Below are positions 1 to 5,806 of a stretch of DNA of 10,476 bases, piece by piece; the first letter of the stretch is position 1, and the number at the start of each line of letters is the position of its first letter. The DNA comes from Actinomycetes bacterium (GTDB lineage: Bacteria > Actinomycetota > Actinomycetes > Actinomycetales > Cellulomonadaceae), in NCBI GenBank assembly GCA_023430425.1, contig JAEZAR010000026.1, positions 1 to 10,476 of the forward strand, in the 5' to 3' direction. Both the position numbers and the translations under genes were made by a program. Below the pieces are notes generated by a model that saw only the letters and a list, made by a program, of their open reading frames with translations, made no database searches and was not told the origin of the DNA.

Positions 1-231
1 CAGGTCGTCGGGGGACAGGTCGTCGGCGTCCGCGGCGCCCGCGGGCACGCCCGGCCGGAGCAGGTCGGCCAGGGGGACCGGGACGGCGTCGTAGTTGGCG
101 GTCAGCGTCGCAACCTCGGCGCTGCGCGCCTGGTGACGCTGCCACTGCCACACACCCGCGACCACGCACGCCGCCGCGACGAGGAGCGCGACGAGCAGGA
201 CGCCGGCGACCCGCCGCCAGGCGGGGCTCAC
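1..231 (-). CDS. SURF1 family cytochrome oxidase assembly protein (N-terminal part, cut by window edge)
   Basis: Only the first 77 residues are in the window; the rest lies beyond base 1. The protein starts at a GTG (229-231), has a short basic N-terminus (SPAWRR), then a hydrophobic segment at about residues 8-27, then VWQWQRHQARSAE at 28-40. A membrane helix followed by a WQ-W/L-xR motif is the usual opening of SURF1 proteins, membrane factors that help assemble haem-copper cytochrome c oxidase. The region after about residue 45 (YDAVPVPLADLL) fits the start of the extracytoplasmic SURF1 domain. The start overlaps the stop of the upstream small gene in a GTGA arrangement (228-231), so the two are probably translationally coupled in one operon led by the DUF3099 gene. 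Assignment rests on the N-terminus only; the C-terminal membrane helix expected for the family cannot be seen. Confidence 0.72.
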   Translation of the reverse strand, partial: MSPAWRRVAGVLLVALLVAAACVVAGVWQWQRHQARSAEVATLTANYDAVPVPLADLLRPGVPAGAADADDLSPDDL

Positions 232-479
232 GGCAGGCCGGCGTCCGGGGCGGCGTCCGGCCCCTGCACCAGCTCCGCCACCGGGACGGTGTCCTTGTAC
301 AGACCGCGCGCGGCGAGGAAGCCCTCGAGGTGCTCCCGGTGGTCCGGGCAGGCGAGCCACACCTTGCGGCGGTCGGCGGTGTGCAGCCGCGGGTTGTTCC
401 AGCGCAGGCCCCAGGCGGCGCGCGCCCGGCAGCCGCGCGCGCTGCACTCCAGGGCCTCGTCGACGTCCGGCTCGCTCAC
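228..479 (-). CDS. Small conserved actinobacterial protein with putative zinc-binding Cys/His residues
   Basis: An 83-residue protein starting at GTG (477-479), four bases after the stop of the DUF3099 gene, with its own stop overlapping the SURF1 start. The frame stays open further upstream, but that part lies inside the DUF3099 gene in a different frame, so the short start is preferred. Visible features are C12-SARG-C17, a conserved-looking WGLRWNNPRLHTADRRK stretch (23-39), and WLACPDH with C44 and H47. C-x4-C followed by C-x2-H suggests a small zinc-ribbon-like fold, which is inference. No membrane segment or signal peptide is present. I recall similar small actinobacterial proteins carrying the database name 'acetone carboxylase', but nothing here looks like part of that multisubunit enzyme, so I assign no function. 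Its place between a membrane protein and SURF1 hints at a link with respiratory-chain assembly, but only by context. Confidence 0.75.
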   Translation of the reverse strand: MSEPDVDEALECSARGCRARAAWGLRWNNPRLHTADRRKVWLACPDHREHLEGFLAARGLYKDTVPVAELVQGPDAAPDAGLP

Positions 480-483
480 GGCA

Positions 484-810
484 TCAGTCTGCCCGCTCCG
501 GCCCGGACGCCGGGCGGGCTGCGGGCGGGAGGGCGGCGGGCGCGGGCGGACCGACGTAGGTGCCCGGGTCGGTGCGCCGCTCCCGGCCGGCGTTGGCGAG
601 CACCACCGCGACGTAGGGCAGCACGACCGCACCGACGAGCAGGAGCCACCGGGTCCAGTGGTCCACCGCCACGGCGCCGACGAAGCAGACCACCCGGATG
701 CCCATCTGGACGAGGTAGCGCCGGGTGCGCGCGGCGATGTCGTCCGTCAACGGGGCGGGCGCCGACGTGATGCGCACGGGTGCGGCGGTACCTGCGGTCC
801 GCTTCCTCAC
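484..810 (-). CDS. DUF3099 domain-containing membrane protein
   Basis: A 108-residue protein starting at GTG (808-810). It has a basic N-terminus, the ITSAPAPLTDDI stretch at 14-25, RTRRYLVQMGIRVVCF at 28-43, and two hydrophobic segments (about 37-50 and 53-73) separated by the polar HWTRW. It continues with LPYVAVVLANAGRER at 64-78, and a Pro/Ala-rich tail makes up the last 25 residues. This order (ITSA, R-YL-xMGIRVxCF, LPYxAVVLANA) matches my memory of DUF3099, a small two-helix membrane family of unknown function common in actinobacteria. The GTG at 810 is supported by a TAGACT -10 box ending six bases upstream, which predicts a leaderless mRNA; a GTG at 775-777 would also keep the domain but lacks that signal. 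It is the first gene of the leftward operon with the small Cys/His protein and SURF1, and is divergent from fabG. Confidence 0.85.
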   Translation of the reverse strand: MRKRTAGTAAPVRITSAPAPLTDDIAARTRRYLVQMGIRVVCFVGAVAVDHWTRWLLLVGAVVLPYVAVVLANAGRERRTDPGTYVGPPAPAALPPAARPASGPERAD

Positions 811-816
811 CTCCCG

Positions 817-822
817 AGTCTA
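817..822 (-). promoter_or_regulatory. -10 box for the DUF3099 operon (leaderless)
   Basis: On the minus strand the hexamer reads TAGACT, fitting the actinobacterial TANNNT -10 consensus. Six bases (CGGGAG) separate it from the GTG start at 810, so transcription should begin at or next to the start codon. No convincing -35 box is visible. Confidence 0.6.
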
Positions 823-914
823 GGCAGGTCCTGCCCTCACCTCGTCGGGCCACGACAGCCCCGAGGCCGCCGGGTTGTCCCGGGCGGGTACCGCGCCGTG
901 CGCCCCCGGTGGGC

Positions 915-920
915 TACGTT
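915..920 (+). promoter_or_regulatory. fabG: Candidate -10 box for the fabG-fabI-sixA operon
   Basis: TACGTT fits TANNNT and lies in the 212-bp gap (811-1022) between the divergent DUF3099 and fabG genes. If used, transcription would start near 927 and give a leader of about 96 nt that is very GC-rich and likely structured. No good -35 box is seen at the right spacing, so this is only the best candidate in the gap. I see nothing else definite in the gap besides the DUF3099 -10 and the fabG ribosome binding site. Confidence 0.35.
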
Positions 921-1009
921 CGGTCGCGGGTCGGGGGACCGGCCCGCCCGGCGTCGTGCCGCGGACCGGCGGACCCGGCCCGGTGGCGCGTGCCGGGACC
1001 AGCGACCCG

Positions 1010-1016
1010 AGGAGGT
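1010..1016 (+). promoter_or_regulatory. fabG: Ribosome binding site of fabG
   Basis: AGGAGGT, a near-perfect Shine-Dalgarno sequence, ends six bases before the GTG at 1023. It fixes the fabG start there, although the reading frame is open for about 240 bases further upstream. Confidence 0.85.
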
Positions 1017-1022
1017 ACCGGC

Positions 1023-1736
1023 GTGGCCCACACCCCCCGCAGCGTCCTGGTCACCGGCGCGAGCCGGGGCATCGGTCGGGCGATCGCCGAGCGCTTCCTG
1101 GCGTCGGGTGACCGCGTCGCCTCCCTGCAGCGGAGCGCGGACGCCCCTGACGGCGTGCTCGTCGTGCCCGGCGACGTCACCGCCACCGAGGCCGTCGACG
1201 CCGCGTTCGCGCGGGCCGAGGACGCCCACGGGCCGGTCGAGGTGCTCGTCGCGAACGCCGGCATCACCCGCGACCAGCTGCTGATGCGGATGTCGGACGA
1301 GGACTTCGACGCCGTGATCGACGTCAACCTCGCCGGCGCCTTCCGGTGCGTGCGGCGCGCGTCGACGGGGATGATCCGGCGACGCTCGGGCCGGATCGTG
1401 CTCGTCTCGTCGGTGATCGGGCTGTACGGCGGCCAGGGTCAGGTGAACTACGCGGCGTCGAAGGCCGGCCTCGTCGGCATCGCCCGCTCGGTGACCCGCG
1501 AGCTGGGTGGCCGCGGCATCACGGCGAACGTCGTCGCCCCGGGCTTCATCGACACGGACATGACGCGGGCGTTGCCCGCGGAGCGCCAGGACGCCTACCG
1601 TGCCGCCATCCCGGCCGGCCGGTTCGCCCTCCCCGAGGAGGTGGCCGGCGTCGTGCACTTCCTCGCCTCCCCGGACGCCGCGTACATCAGCGGCGCGGTC
1701 ATCCCGGTGGACGGCGGCCTGGGCATGGGTCACTGA
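1023..1736 (+). CDS. fabG: 3-oxoacyl-[ACP] reductase FabG (MabA-like)
   Basis: FabG uses NADPH to reduce 3-oxoacyl-ACP to 3-hydroxyacyl-ACP in the type II fatty-acid elongation cycle, in the cytoplasm. The product is 237 residues, normal for the family, and is a classical short-chain dehydrogenase: cofactor loop TGASRGIG at 11-18, NAG at 78-80, N102, catalytic S130 in VSSVIG, Y143 and K147 in YAASKAG, then NVVAPGFIDTDMT at 169-181 and the C-terminal GAVIPVDGGLGMGH. The C-terminal half is strikingly like mycobacterial MabA (FabG1) as I remember it, including the GMGH ending. The GTG start follows a strong AGGAGGT at six bases; the upstream extension of the frame has no family similarity. fabI follows after 21 bp, the fabG1-inhA order known from mycobacteria. 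FabG-like proteins are often redundant in a genome, but this context makes a core FAS-II role likely. Confidence 0.92.
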   Translation: MAHTPRSVLVTGASRGIGRAIAERFLASGDRVASLQRSADAPDGVLVVPGDVTATEAVDAAFARAEDAHGPVEVLVANAGITRDQLLMRMSDEDFDAVIDVNLAGAFRCVRRASTGMIRRRSGRIVLVSSVIGLYGGQGQVNYAASKAGLVGIARSVTRELGGRGITANVVAPGFIDTDMTRALPAERQDAYRAAIPAGRFALPEEVAGVVHFLASPDAAYISGAVIPVDGGLGMGH

Positions 1737-1757
1737 GACGCGACGAGAGGACGACGG

Positions 1758-2525
1758 ATGGGTCTGCTCGAGGGCAAGAGGCTGCTGGTCACCGGGGTGC
1801 TCGTGGACACCTCCATCGCGTTCCACGTCGCGCGCCTGGCGCAGCAGGAGGGCGCGCGGGTCGTGCTCACTGCGCCGGGCCGCCAGACCCGGCTCACGTC
1901 TGCGGTCGCCCGCCGCCTGCCGCAGGAGGCGCCCGTCGTGCCGCTGGACGTGACCGCGGCCGAGGACCTCGGGGCGCTGGCCGACCAGGTGCGTGAGCAC
2001 GTGGACGGGCTGGACGGCGTCGTCCACTCGATCGGCTTCGCCCCCCAGTCCGTGATGGGCGGGCACTTCCTCGACGCGGCCTGGGACGACGTGGCGACCG
2101 CGGTCCACGTCTCGGCGTTCTCCCTCAAGGCGCTGGCGGTCGCCGCGCAGCCCCTGCTGGCGCCCCCCGCCTCGGTCGTCGGGCTCACGTTCGACGCCCG
2201 CTACGCCTGGCCCGTCTACGACTGGATGGGCGTGGCGAAGGCCGCGTTCGAGTCGACGGCCCGCTACCTCGCGCGGGACCTCGGGCCGCAGGGCGTGCGG
2301 GTCAACCTCGTCTCGGCGGGGCCGATCCGGACCACCGCGGCGACCCACATCCCGGGCTTCGACCAGATGGAGGGGGGCTGGTCGGCGCGAGCCCCGCTCG
2401 GCTGGGACAGCGCAGACCCCGAGCCGACGGCGCGGGCCGTGTGCGCCCTGCTGTCCGACTGGTTCCCCGCCACGACGGGCGAGGTCGTCCACGTGGACGG
2501 CGGCGTCCACGCGATGGGCCAGTGA
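1758..2525 (+). CDS. fabI: Enoyl-[ACP] reductase, FabI/InhA type
   Basis: The enzyme carries out the last reduction of the fatty-acid elongation cycle, NADH-dependent reduction of trans-2-enoyl-ACP. The product is 255 residues. Visible family signs: the divergent nucleotide-binding segment TGVLVDTSIAFHVA at 12-25 (SIA at 19-21, typical of enoyl-ACP reductases), LDV at 63-65, HSIGF at 90-94 (matching the InhA stretch that contains S94), F145, the catalytic pair Y154 and K161 in VYDWMGVAK, SAGPIRT at 186-192 and the ending ATTGEVVHVDGGVHAMGQ. These correspond to InhA F149, Y158 and K165. The segment between GPIRT and RAPLG is about ten residues shorter than I recall for mycobacterial InhA, suggesting an ordinary FAS-II chain-length range. 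The ATG start has a GAGAGGA site (1745-1751) six bases upstream. It is co-transcribed with fabG, and its stop overlaps the next start by one base. Confidence 0.93.
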   Translation: MGLLEGKRLLVTGVLVDTSIAFHVARLAQQEGARVVLTAPGRQTRLTSAVARRLPQEAPVVPLDVTAAEDLGALADQVREHVDGLDGVVHSIGFAPQSVMGGHFLDAAWDDVATAVHVSAFSLKALAVAAQPLLAPPASVVGLTFDARYAWPVYDWMGVAKAAFESTARYLARDLGPQGVRVNLVSAGPIRTTAATHIPGFDQMEGGWSARAPLGWDSADPEPTARAVCALLSDWFPATTGEVVHVDGGVHAMGQ

Positions 2526-3052
2526 TGCCGGGCCGGGTGCGCCGGCTGGTCCTGCTCCGCCATGCCAAGGCCGAGCCGTCCGGCGGGGTGGCCGACGAGC
2601 TGCGGCGGCTCACCGCCGTCGGGATCCGCCAGGCGTCCGCCGTCGGCGCGTCGCTGCACGCCGCCGGCCTGGTGCCGGAGCGGGCGCTCGTGTCCTCCGC
2701 CGTCCGGACGCGCGAGACCTGGGAGCACCTCGCGGTGGCGCTGGGCGACGAGCCGGCGCCGGAGGTGGTGGTCTCGGACGAGATCTACCTCGCGCACCCG
2801 CTCGAGGTCGTCGACCTCGTGCGGCGGACCGACGCACGCGTGCGCACCCTGCTCGTCGTCGGGCACGAGCCCGCGATGTCGGCGGCGGCGACCCTGCTCG
2901 CCGGCGAGGGGGAGCCGGGGCACGTCGCCCAGGTGCGGACGGGGCTCGGGACCGGGGCCTACGCGGTGCTCGACGTCGTCGGCCCCTGGGAGGGCCTGGC
3001 GCGCGGGTCCGCGGTGCTCACGGGCGTGGTCCGCCCGGCCTGGGACGCGTAG
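2525..3052 (+). CDS. sixA: SixA-like histidine phosphatase
   Basis: A 175-residue member of the histidine phosphatase (phosphoglycerate-mutase-like) superfamily. The catalytic RHG-type motif is LLRHAKAE with H13 at residues 10-17; the second core histidine is H114 in VVGHEPAMS; SSAVRTRETW (57-66) supplies the conserved arginines and SDEIYLAHP (84-92) the acidic residue. RHAKAE and the short length, with no insertions, point to the SixA branch, whose E. coli member removes phosphate from phosphohistidine proteins. The substrate here cannot be read from sequence, and no phosphotransferase gene is in the window. The ATG overlaps the fabI stop (TGATG, 2523-2527), so translation is probably coupled, although a partnership with the fatty-acid genes is not established. 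The frame is open further upstream inside fabI, but the catalytic motif must lie near the N-terminus, which favours the start at 2525. Confidence 0.85.
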   Translation: MPGRVRRLVLLRHAKAEPSGGVADELRRLTAVGIRQASAVGASLHAAGLVPERALVSSAVRTRETWEHLAVALGDEPAPEVVVSDEIYLAHPLEVVDLVRRTDARVRTLLVVGHEPAMSAAATLLAGEGEPGHVAQVRTGLGTGAYAVLDVVGPWEGLARGSAVLTGVVRPAWDA

Positions 3053-3212
3053 CCGCCGCGGGTCGGGCGAGGTCCTCGACAGCTGGCGTCCACGTCGACA
3101 GGTGGCGCACCCGTGGTGGGTCCGGACGACGGCGTGTACGCCACCTGCGTCGGCAGCGTCCGGAGGGTGGCGGGCCAGACGGGCCCGGCACCTCGTCTGG
3201 GACAGTGGGCCC
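3053..3212. repeat. Intergenic repeat cluster: 19-bp tandem repeat plus long inverted repeat
   Basis: This 160-bp gap separates sixA from the DUF1015 gene. Two tandem 19-bp units lie at 3076-3094 and 3095-3113; they agree at 15 of 19 positions and share TCGACAG(C/G)TGGCG. The second unit contains CAGGTGGCGCAC (3099-3110), which recurs inverted at 3136-3147 (reverse complement CAGGTGGCGTAC, one mismatch in 12) across a 25-nt spacer. A fourth, weaker copy, AGGGTGGCG, is at 3164-3172. It could be an operon-end hairpin, a binding site array, or a dispersed extragenic repeat; the sequence alone does not decide. There is no T-run, and no open frame here resembles a gene. Confidence 0.65.
3201..3206 (+). 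promoter_or_regulatory. Possible degenerate -10 box for the DUF1015 gene
   Basis: GACAGT keeps the A and final T of TANNNT and ends exactly six bases (GGGCCC) before the GTG at 3213, the spacing seen at the leaderless genes elsewhere in this window. The first base does not match the consensus, so this is a weak call. Confidence 0.3.
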
Positions 3213-4463
3213 GTGGCCACGATCCGTCCGTTCCGTGCCCTGCGCCCGCCGCGCGACCGCGTCGCCCGCGTCGTCGCCCCGCCGTACGACGTCGTCGACA
3301 CCGCCGAGGCCCGCGCCCTCGCGCGCGGGAACGCCGACAGCTTCCTGCGCGTCTCCCGGCCCGAGATCGACCTGGCGGACGACGTGGACCCGCACGCCGA
3401 CGCGGTCCACGACGCCGGCCGGGACGCCCTCGCCGACCTGGTCGCCCGCGGGGTCCTCGTGCCCGACCCGGAACCCGGCATGCTGGTCTACCGGCAGCGC
3501 ACGGACCTGCCCGGGCCGGGCGGCGAGCCGCGCACGGTGACCCAGACCGGCGTCGTCGGCTGTGCGACGGTCGCGGACTACGCCGACGGCGTCATCGCCA
3601 CGCACGAGCACACGCGCCCCGACAAGGAGACCGACCGGACCCGGCACATCGCGGCCCTGGGTGCCCACGACGAGCCGGTCTTCCTCATGTACCGCGCCGA
3701 CGCGCCCGGCGCCCGCGAGGTCGGAGCCGTCGTGGCGGCCGTCGTCGCCCGCGCTCCGGAGTACGACCTCGTCACCGACGACGGCGTCGCGCACACCCTG
3801 TGGACCGTCGCGCCGGCGGAGGCCGCCGCGCTCGAGGAGGCGTTCGCGGCGATGCCGGCCCTGTACGTCTCCGACGGGCACCACCGCAGCGCCGCGGCGG
3901 CGCGGGTCGCCGGGGAGCGGTCGACGCCGGGGGCCGGCGAGTTCCCCGTCGTCGTCTTCCCCGCGGACGAGCTCACGATCCTGCCCTACAACCGCGTGGT
4001 GGCCGACCTGGGCGGCGCCGACCCGCAGGCGTTCCTCGCCTCGCTGGCGGCGGACTTCGACGTCGAGCTCGCGGACGGCGCGCCGGCGCCGGGACGCCAC
4101 CAGCTCGGGCTGCACCTGGCGGGCCGGTGGTACCTGGCCACGGCCCACCCGGACGTGGTCGACGACGCCGACCCGATCGCGCGCCTGGACGTCTCCGTGC
4201 TGCAGGACCGGGTGCTGGGCCCGCTGCTCGGCATCACCGACCCGCGGACCGACCAGCGGATCGCGTTCGTCGGCGGGATCCGCGGGACCGACGAGCTCGA
4301 GCGGCTCGTCCGGTCCGGCCGTGCGGCGGCCGCGTTCCTCCTCCACCCGACGTCCCCGGAGGAGGTCATGGACGTCGCCGACGGCGGCCAGGTCATGCCC
4401 CCGAAGTCGACGTGGTTCGAGCCCAAGCTGCGCTCGGGCTTCTTCGTCCACCCCTTCGACTGA
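3213..4463 (+). CDS. DUF1015 family protein
   Basis: A 416-residue protein of the usual length for the DUF1015 (COG4198) family, whose biochemical role I do not know. Family landmarks, from memory, appear in order: IRPFRALRPP at the start, VAPPYDVVD at 21-29, NADSFLRVSRPE at 40-51, TGVVGCATVADY at 112-123, IATHEHTRPDKETDR at 128-142, the His-rich YVSDGHHRSAAAAR at 218-231, ILPYNRVV at 256-263, and the ending VMPPKSTWFEPKLRSG at 394-409 followed by FFVHPFD. The HEHT and DGHHR motifs are rich in potential catalytic or metal-binding residues, which suggests an enzyme (inference). There is no signal peptide or membrane helix. The frame continues upstream into sixA, but the family begins at the IRPF segment, so the GTG at 3213 is chosen. 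It is flanked by the repeat cluster and faces glgC tail to tail. Confidence 0.88.
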   Translation: MATIRPFRALRPPRDRVARVVAPPYDVVDTAEARALARGNADSFLRVSRPEIDLADDVDPHADAVHDAGRDALADLVARGVLVPDPEPGMLVYRQRTDLPGPGGEPRTVTQTGVVGCATVADYADGVIATHEHTRPDKETDRTRHIAALGAHDEPVFLMYRADAPGAREVGAVVAAVVARAPEYDLVTDDGVAHTLWTVAPAEAAALEEAFAAMPALYVSDGHHRSAAAARVAGERSTPGAGEFPVVVFPADELTILPYNRVVADLGGADPQAFLASLAADFDVELADGAPAPGRHQLGLHLAGRWYLATAHPDVVDDADPIARLDVSVLQDRVLGPLLGITDPRTDQRIAFVGGIRGTDELERLVRSGRAAAAFLLHPTSPEEVMDVADGGQVMPPKSTWFEPKLRSGFFVHPFD

Positions 4464-4475
4464 CCCGCGCAGGGG

Positions 4476-4490
4476 CGGGCGTCACGCCCG
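4476..4490. terminator. Short hairpin between convergent DUF1015 and glgC genes
   Basis: CGGGCG and CGCCCG form a perfect 6-bp stem around a TCA loop in the 31-bp gap between two stop codons. It lacks a T-run, so it is a weak terminator by the classical rule, but its place between convergent genes suggests it serves both strands. Confidence 0.45.
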
Positions 4491-4494
4491 GGGC

Positions 4495-5736
4495 TCAGGG
4501 CTCGACGACGGTCCCCTTCGGGACGACCGTCACGCCGCCCTCGCTCACGGTGAAGCCACGGGCCTTGTCGTGCTCGGGGTCGATGCCGACCCGCGCACGC
4601 TCGGCGACGACGACGTTCTTGTCGAGGATCGCCCGGTGCACCTGCGCGTGGCGCCCGACGACCGCCCCGTCGAGGACGACGGAGTCGCTCACGGACGCCC
4701 ACGAGTGCAGGTACACGCCGGGGGAGAGGACCGACCCGGTGACGGTCGCGCCCGAGACGATCACCCCTGGGGAGACGAGCGAGTCGGCGGCGTGGCCCAG
4801 CCGCCCGGGCCCGGCGTGCACGAACTTCGCCGGCGGCAGCCCCGAGTTGCCGGTGAACAGCGGCCACTGCGTGTTGTAGAGGTTGAACACCGGGCTCACC
4901 GAGATGAGGTCCTGGTGGGCGTCGTAGTACGCGTCGATCGTCCCGACGTCGCGCCAGTAGTCGCGGTCCCGGTCCGTGGACCCGGCCACGTCGTTGCGGA
5001 TGAAGTCGTAGACCGCCGCGGTCCCCTTCTCGACGAAGAACGGCACGATGTCGCCGCCCATGTCGTGCTTGGACGTCGGGCTCTGGGCGTCGAGCGTGAC
5101 CGCCCGCACGAGCGCCTCCGCGTCGGCGACGTAGTTGCCCATCGACGCGAGGATCTCGCCGGGGGAGTCGGCGAGCCCCACGGGGTCCGCGGGCTTCTCC
5201 CGGAACGCGGCGATGCGCGTCGGGTCGTCGGCGGTGGTCTCGATGACGCCGAACTCGGTCGCCAGCGCGATCGGCTGGCGGATCGCCGCGACGCTGAACT
5301 CGGCGCCGGAGGCGACGTGCGCGTCGACCATCTGGGAGAAGTCCATGCGGTAGACGTGGTCGGCCCCCACCACGACGACGATGTCCGGCCGCTCGTCCTC
5401 GATGATGTTCAGGCACTGGTAGATCGCGTCGGCGCTGCCGAGGTACCAGTGCTTGCCGACCCGCTGCTGCGCGGGGACGGGTGCGACGTAGTTGCCCAGG
5501 AGCGGGGACATCCGCCAGGTGCGGGCCACGTGGCGGTCGAGGCTGTGCGACTTGTACTGGGTCAGGACGACGATCTGCAGGTAGCCCGAGTTGACGAGGT
5601 TGGACAGCGCGAAGTCGACCAGGCGGTACAGACCGCCGAACGGCACGGCCGGCTTCGCCCGCTCCGCCGTCAGGGGCATCAGGCGCTTGCCCTCACCACC
5701 CGCGAGGACGATGGCCAGGACACGCGGCGTCGCCAT
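4495..5736 (-). CDS. glgC: Glucose-1-phosphate adenylyltransferase (ADP-glucose pyrophosphorylase)
   Basis: GlgC joins ATP and glucose-1-phosphate to give ADP-glucose and pyrophosphate, the committed step of bacterial glycogen synthesis. The product is 413 residues, standard length. Motifs: nucleotide-binding [13 protein letters not shown] at 11-23, AKPAVPFGG at 27-35, [12 protein letters not shown] at 58-69, [11 protein letters not shown] at 97-107, catalytic GADHVYRMD at 124-132, FREKP at 178-182, SMGNY at 198-202 and [17 protein letters not shown] at 258-274. The part from about residue 310 is a left-handed beta-helix with repeated G-V/A-x-V hexapeptides, as in other GlgC proteins. The whole sequence resembles mycobacterial GlgC closely. 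The ATG at 5734-5736 is preceded by TAGGGT at six bases, predicting a leaderless mRNA. The gene is divergent from the glycogen synthase gene, an arrangement also known for glgC and glgM in Mycobacterium tuberculosis. Confidence 0.95.
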   Translation of the reverse strand: MATPRVLAIVLAGGEGKRLMPLTAERAKPAVPFGGLYRLVDFALSNLVNSGYLQIVVLTQYKSHSLDRHVARTWRMSPLLGNYVAPVPAQQRVGKHWYLGSADAIYQCLNIIEDERPDIVVVVGADHVYRMDFSQMVDAHVASGAEFSVAAIRQPIALATEFGVIETTADDPTRIAAFREKPADPVGLADSPGEILASMGNYVADAEALVRAVTLDAQSPTSKHDMGGDIVPFFVEKGTAAVYDFIRNDVAGSTDRDRDYWRDVGTIDAYYDAHQDLISVSPVFNLYNTQWPLFTGNSGLPPAKFVHAGPGRLGHAADSLVSPGVIVSGATVTGSVLSPGVYLHSWASVSDSVVLDGAVVGRHAQVHRAILDKNVVVAERARVGIDPEHDKARGFTVSEGGVTVVPKGTVVEP

Positions 5737-5742
5737 GCCTTG

Positions 5743-5748
5743 ACCCTA
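5743..5748 (-). promoter_or_regulatory. glgC: -10 box of glgC (leaderless)
   Basis: The minus strand reads TAGGGT followed by six bases (CAAGGC) and then the ATG at 5736. This fits a leaderless promoter. No clear -35 box is seen. Confidence 0.65.
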
Positions 5749-5749
5749 G

Positions 5750-5770
5750 GGCCGCGCGTCGCCCGCGGCC
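5750..5770. promoter_or_regulatory. Inverted repeat in the glgC-glgA divergent promoter region
   Basis: GGCCGCG (5750-5756) and CGCGGCC (5764-5770) are perfect 7-bp arms with a 7-bp spacer. They sit just upstream of the glgC -10 box and between the two promoters. A repressor or activator site acting on both genes is possible, but short inverted repeats of G and C are frequent in such DNA. Confidence 0.3.
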
Positions 5771-5793
5771 ATCCGTTCCCGCGCGCGGACCGC

Positions 5794-5799
5794 TAGCGT
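5794..5799 (+). promoter_or_regulatory. glgA: -10 box of the glycogen synthase gene (leaderless)
   Basis: TAGCGT fits TANNNT and ends seven bases before the ATG at 5807. An in-frame GTG at 5798 overlaps this hexamer and so would not be in a transcript made from it, which supports the ATG as the start. Confidence 0.6.
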
Positions 5800-5806
5800 G
5801 TCGCGC

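Noticed and set aside
480..632. Longer N-terminus for the 83-residue protein.
   Set aside because: The extension lies entirely inside the DUF3099 gene in another frame and reads Pro/Ser/Arg-rich; the GTG at 479 just after the DUF3099 stop is more likely.
780..1022. Upstream extension of the fabG frame.
   Set aside because: A near-perfect AGGAGGT sits at the right distance from the GTG at 1023, and the family's cofactor loop is then at the usual position near the N-terminus.
837..2510. A 557-codon open frame on the minus strand across fabG and fabI.
   Set aside because: It is opposite two well-identified genes, its translation is low-complexity Arg/Gly/His/Asp-rich, and it shows no family motif. 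Long antisense frames are expected at this G+C content.
3076..3172. CRISPR array.
   Set aside because: Only two adjacent 19-bp units with no spacers of regular length, plus inverted copies; this is not the direct-repeat/spacer structure of CRISPR, and no cas gene is present.
3562..5796. A 744-codon plus-strand frame across DUF1015 and glgC.
   Set aside because: It overlaps one gene in another frame and runs antisense to glgC; the translation changes from Arg/Ser/Thr-rich to Val/Asp/Arg-rich exactly at the gene boundary, as a shadow frame would.
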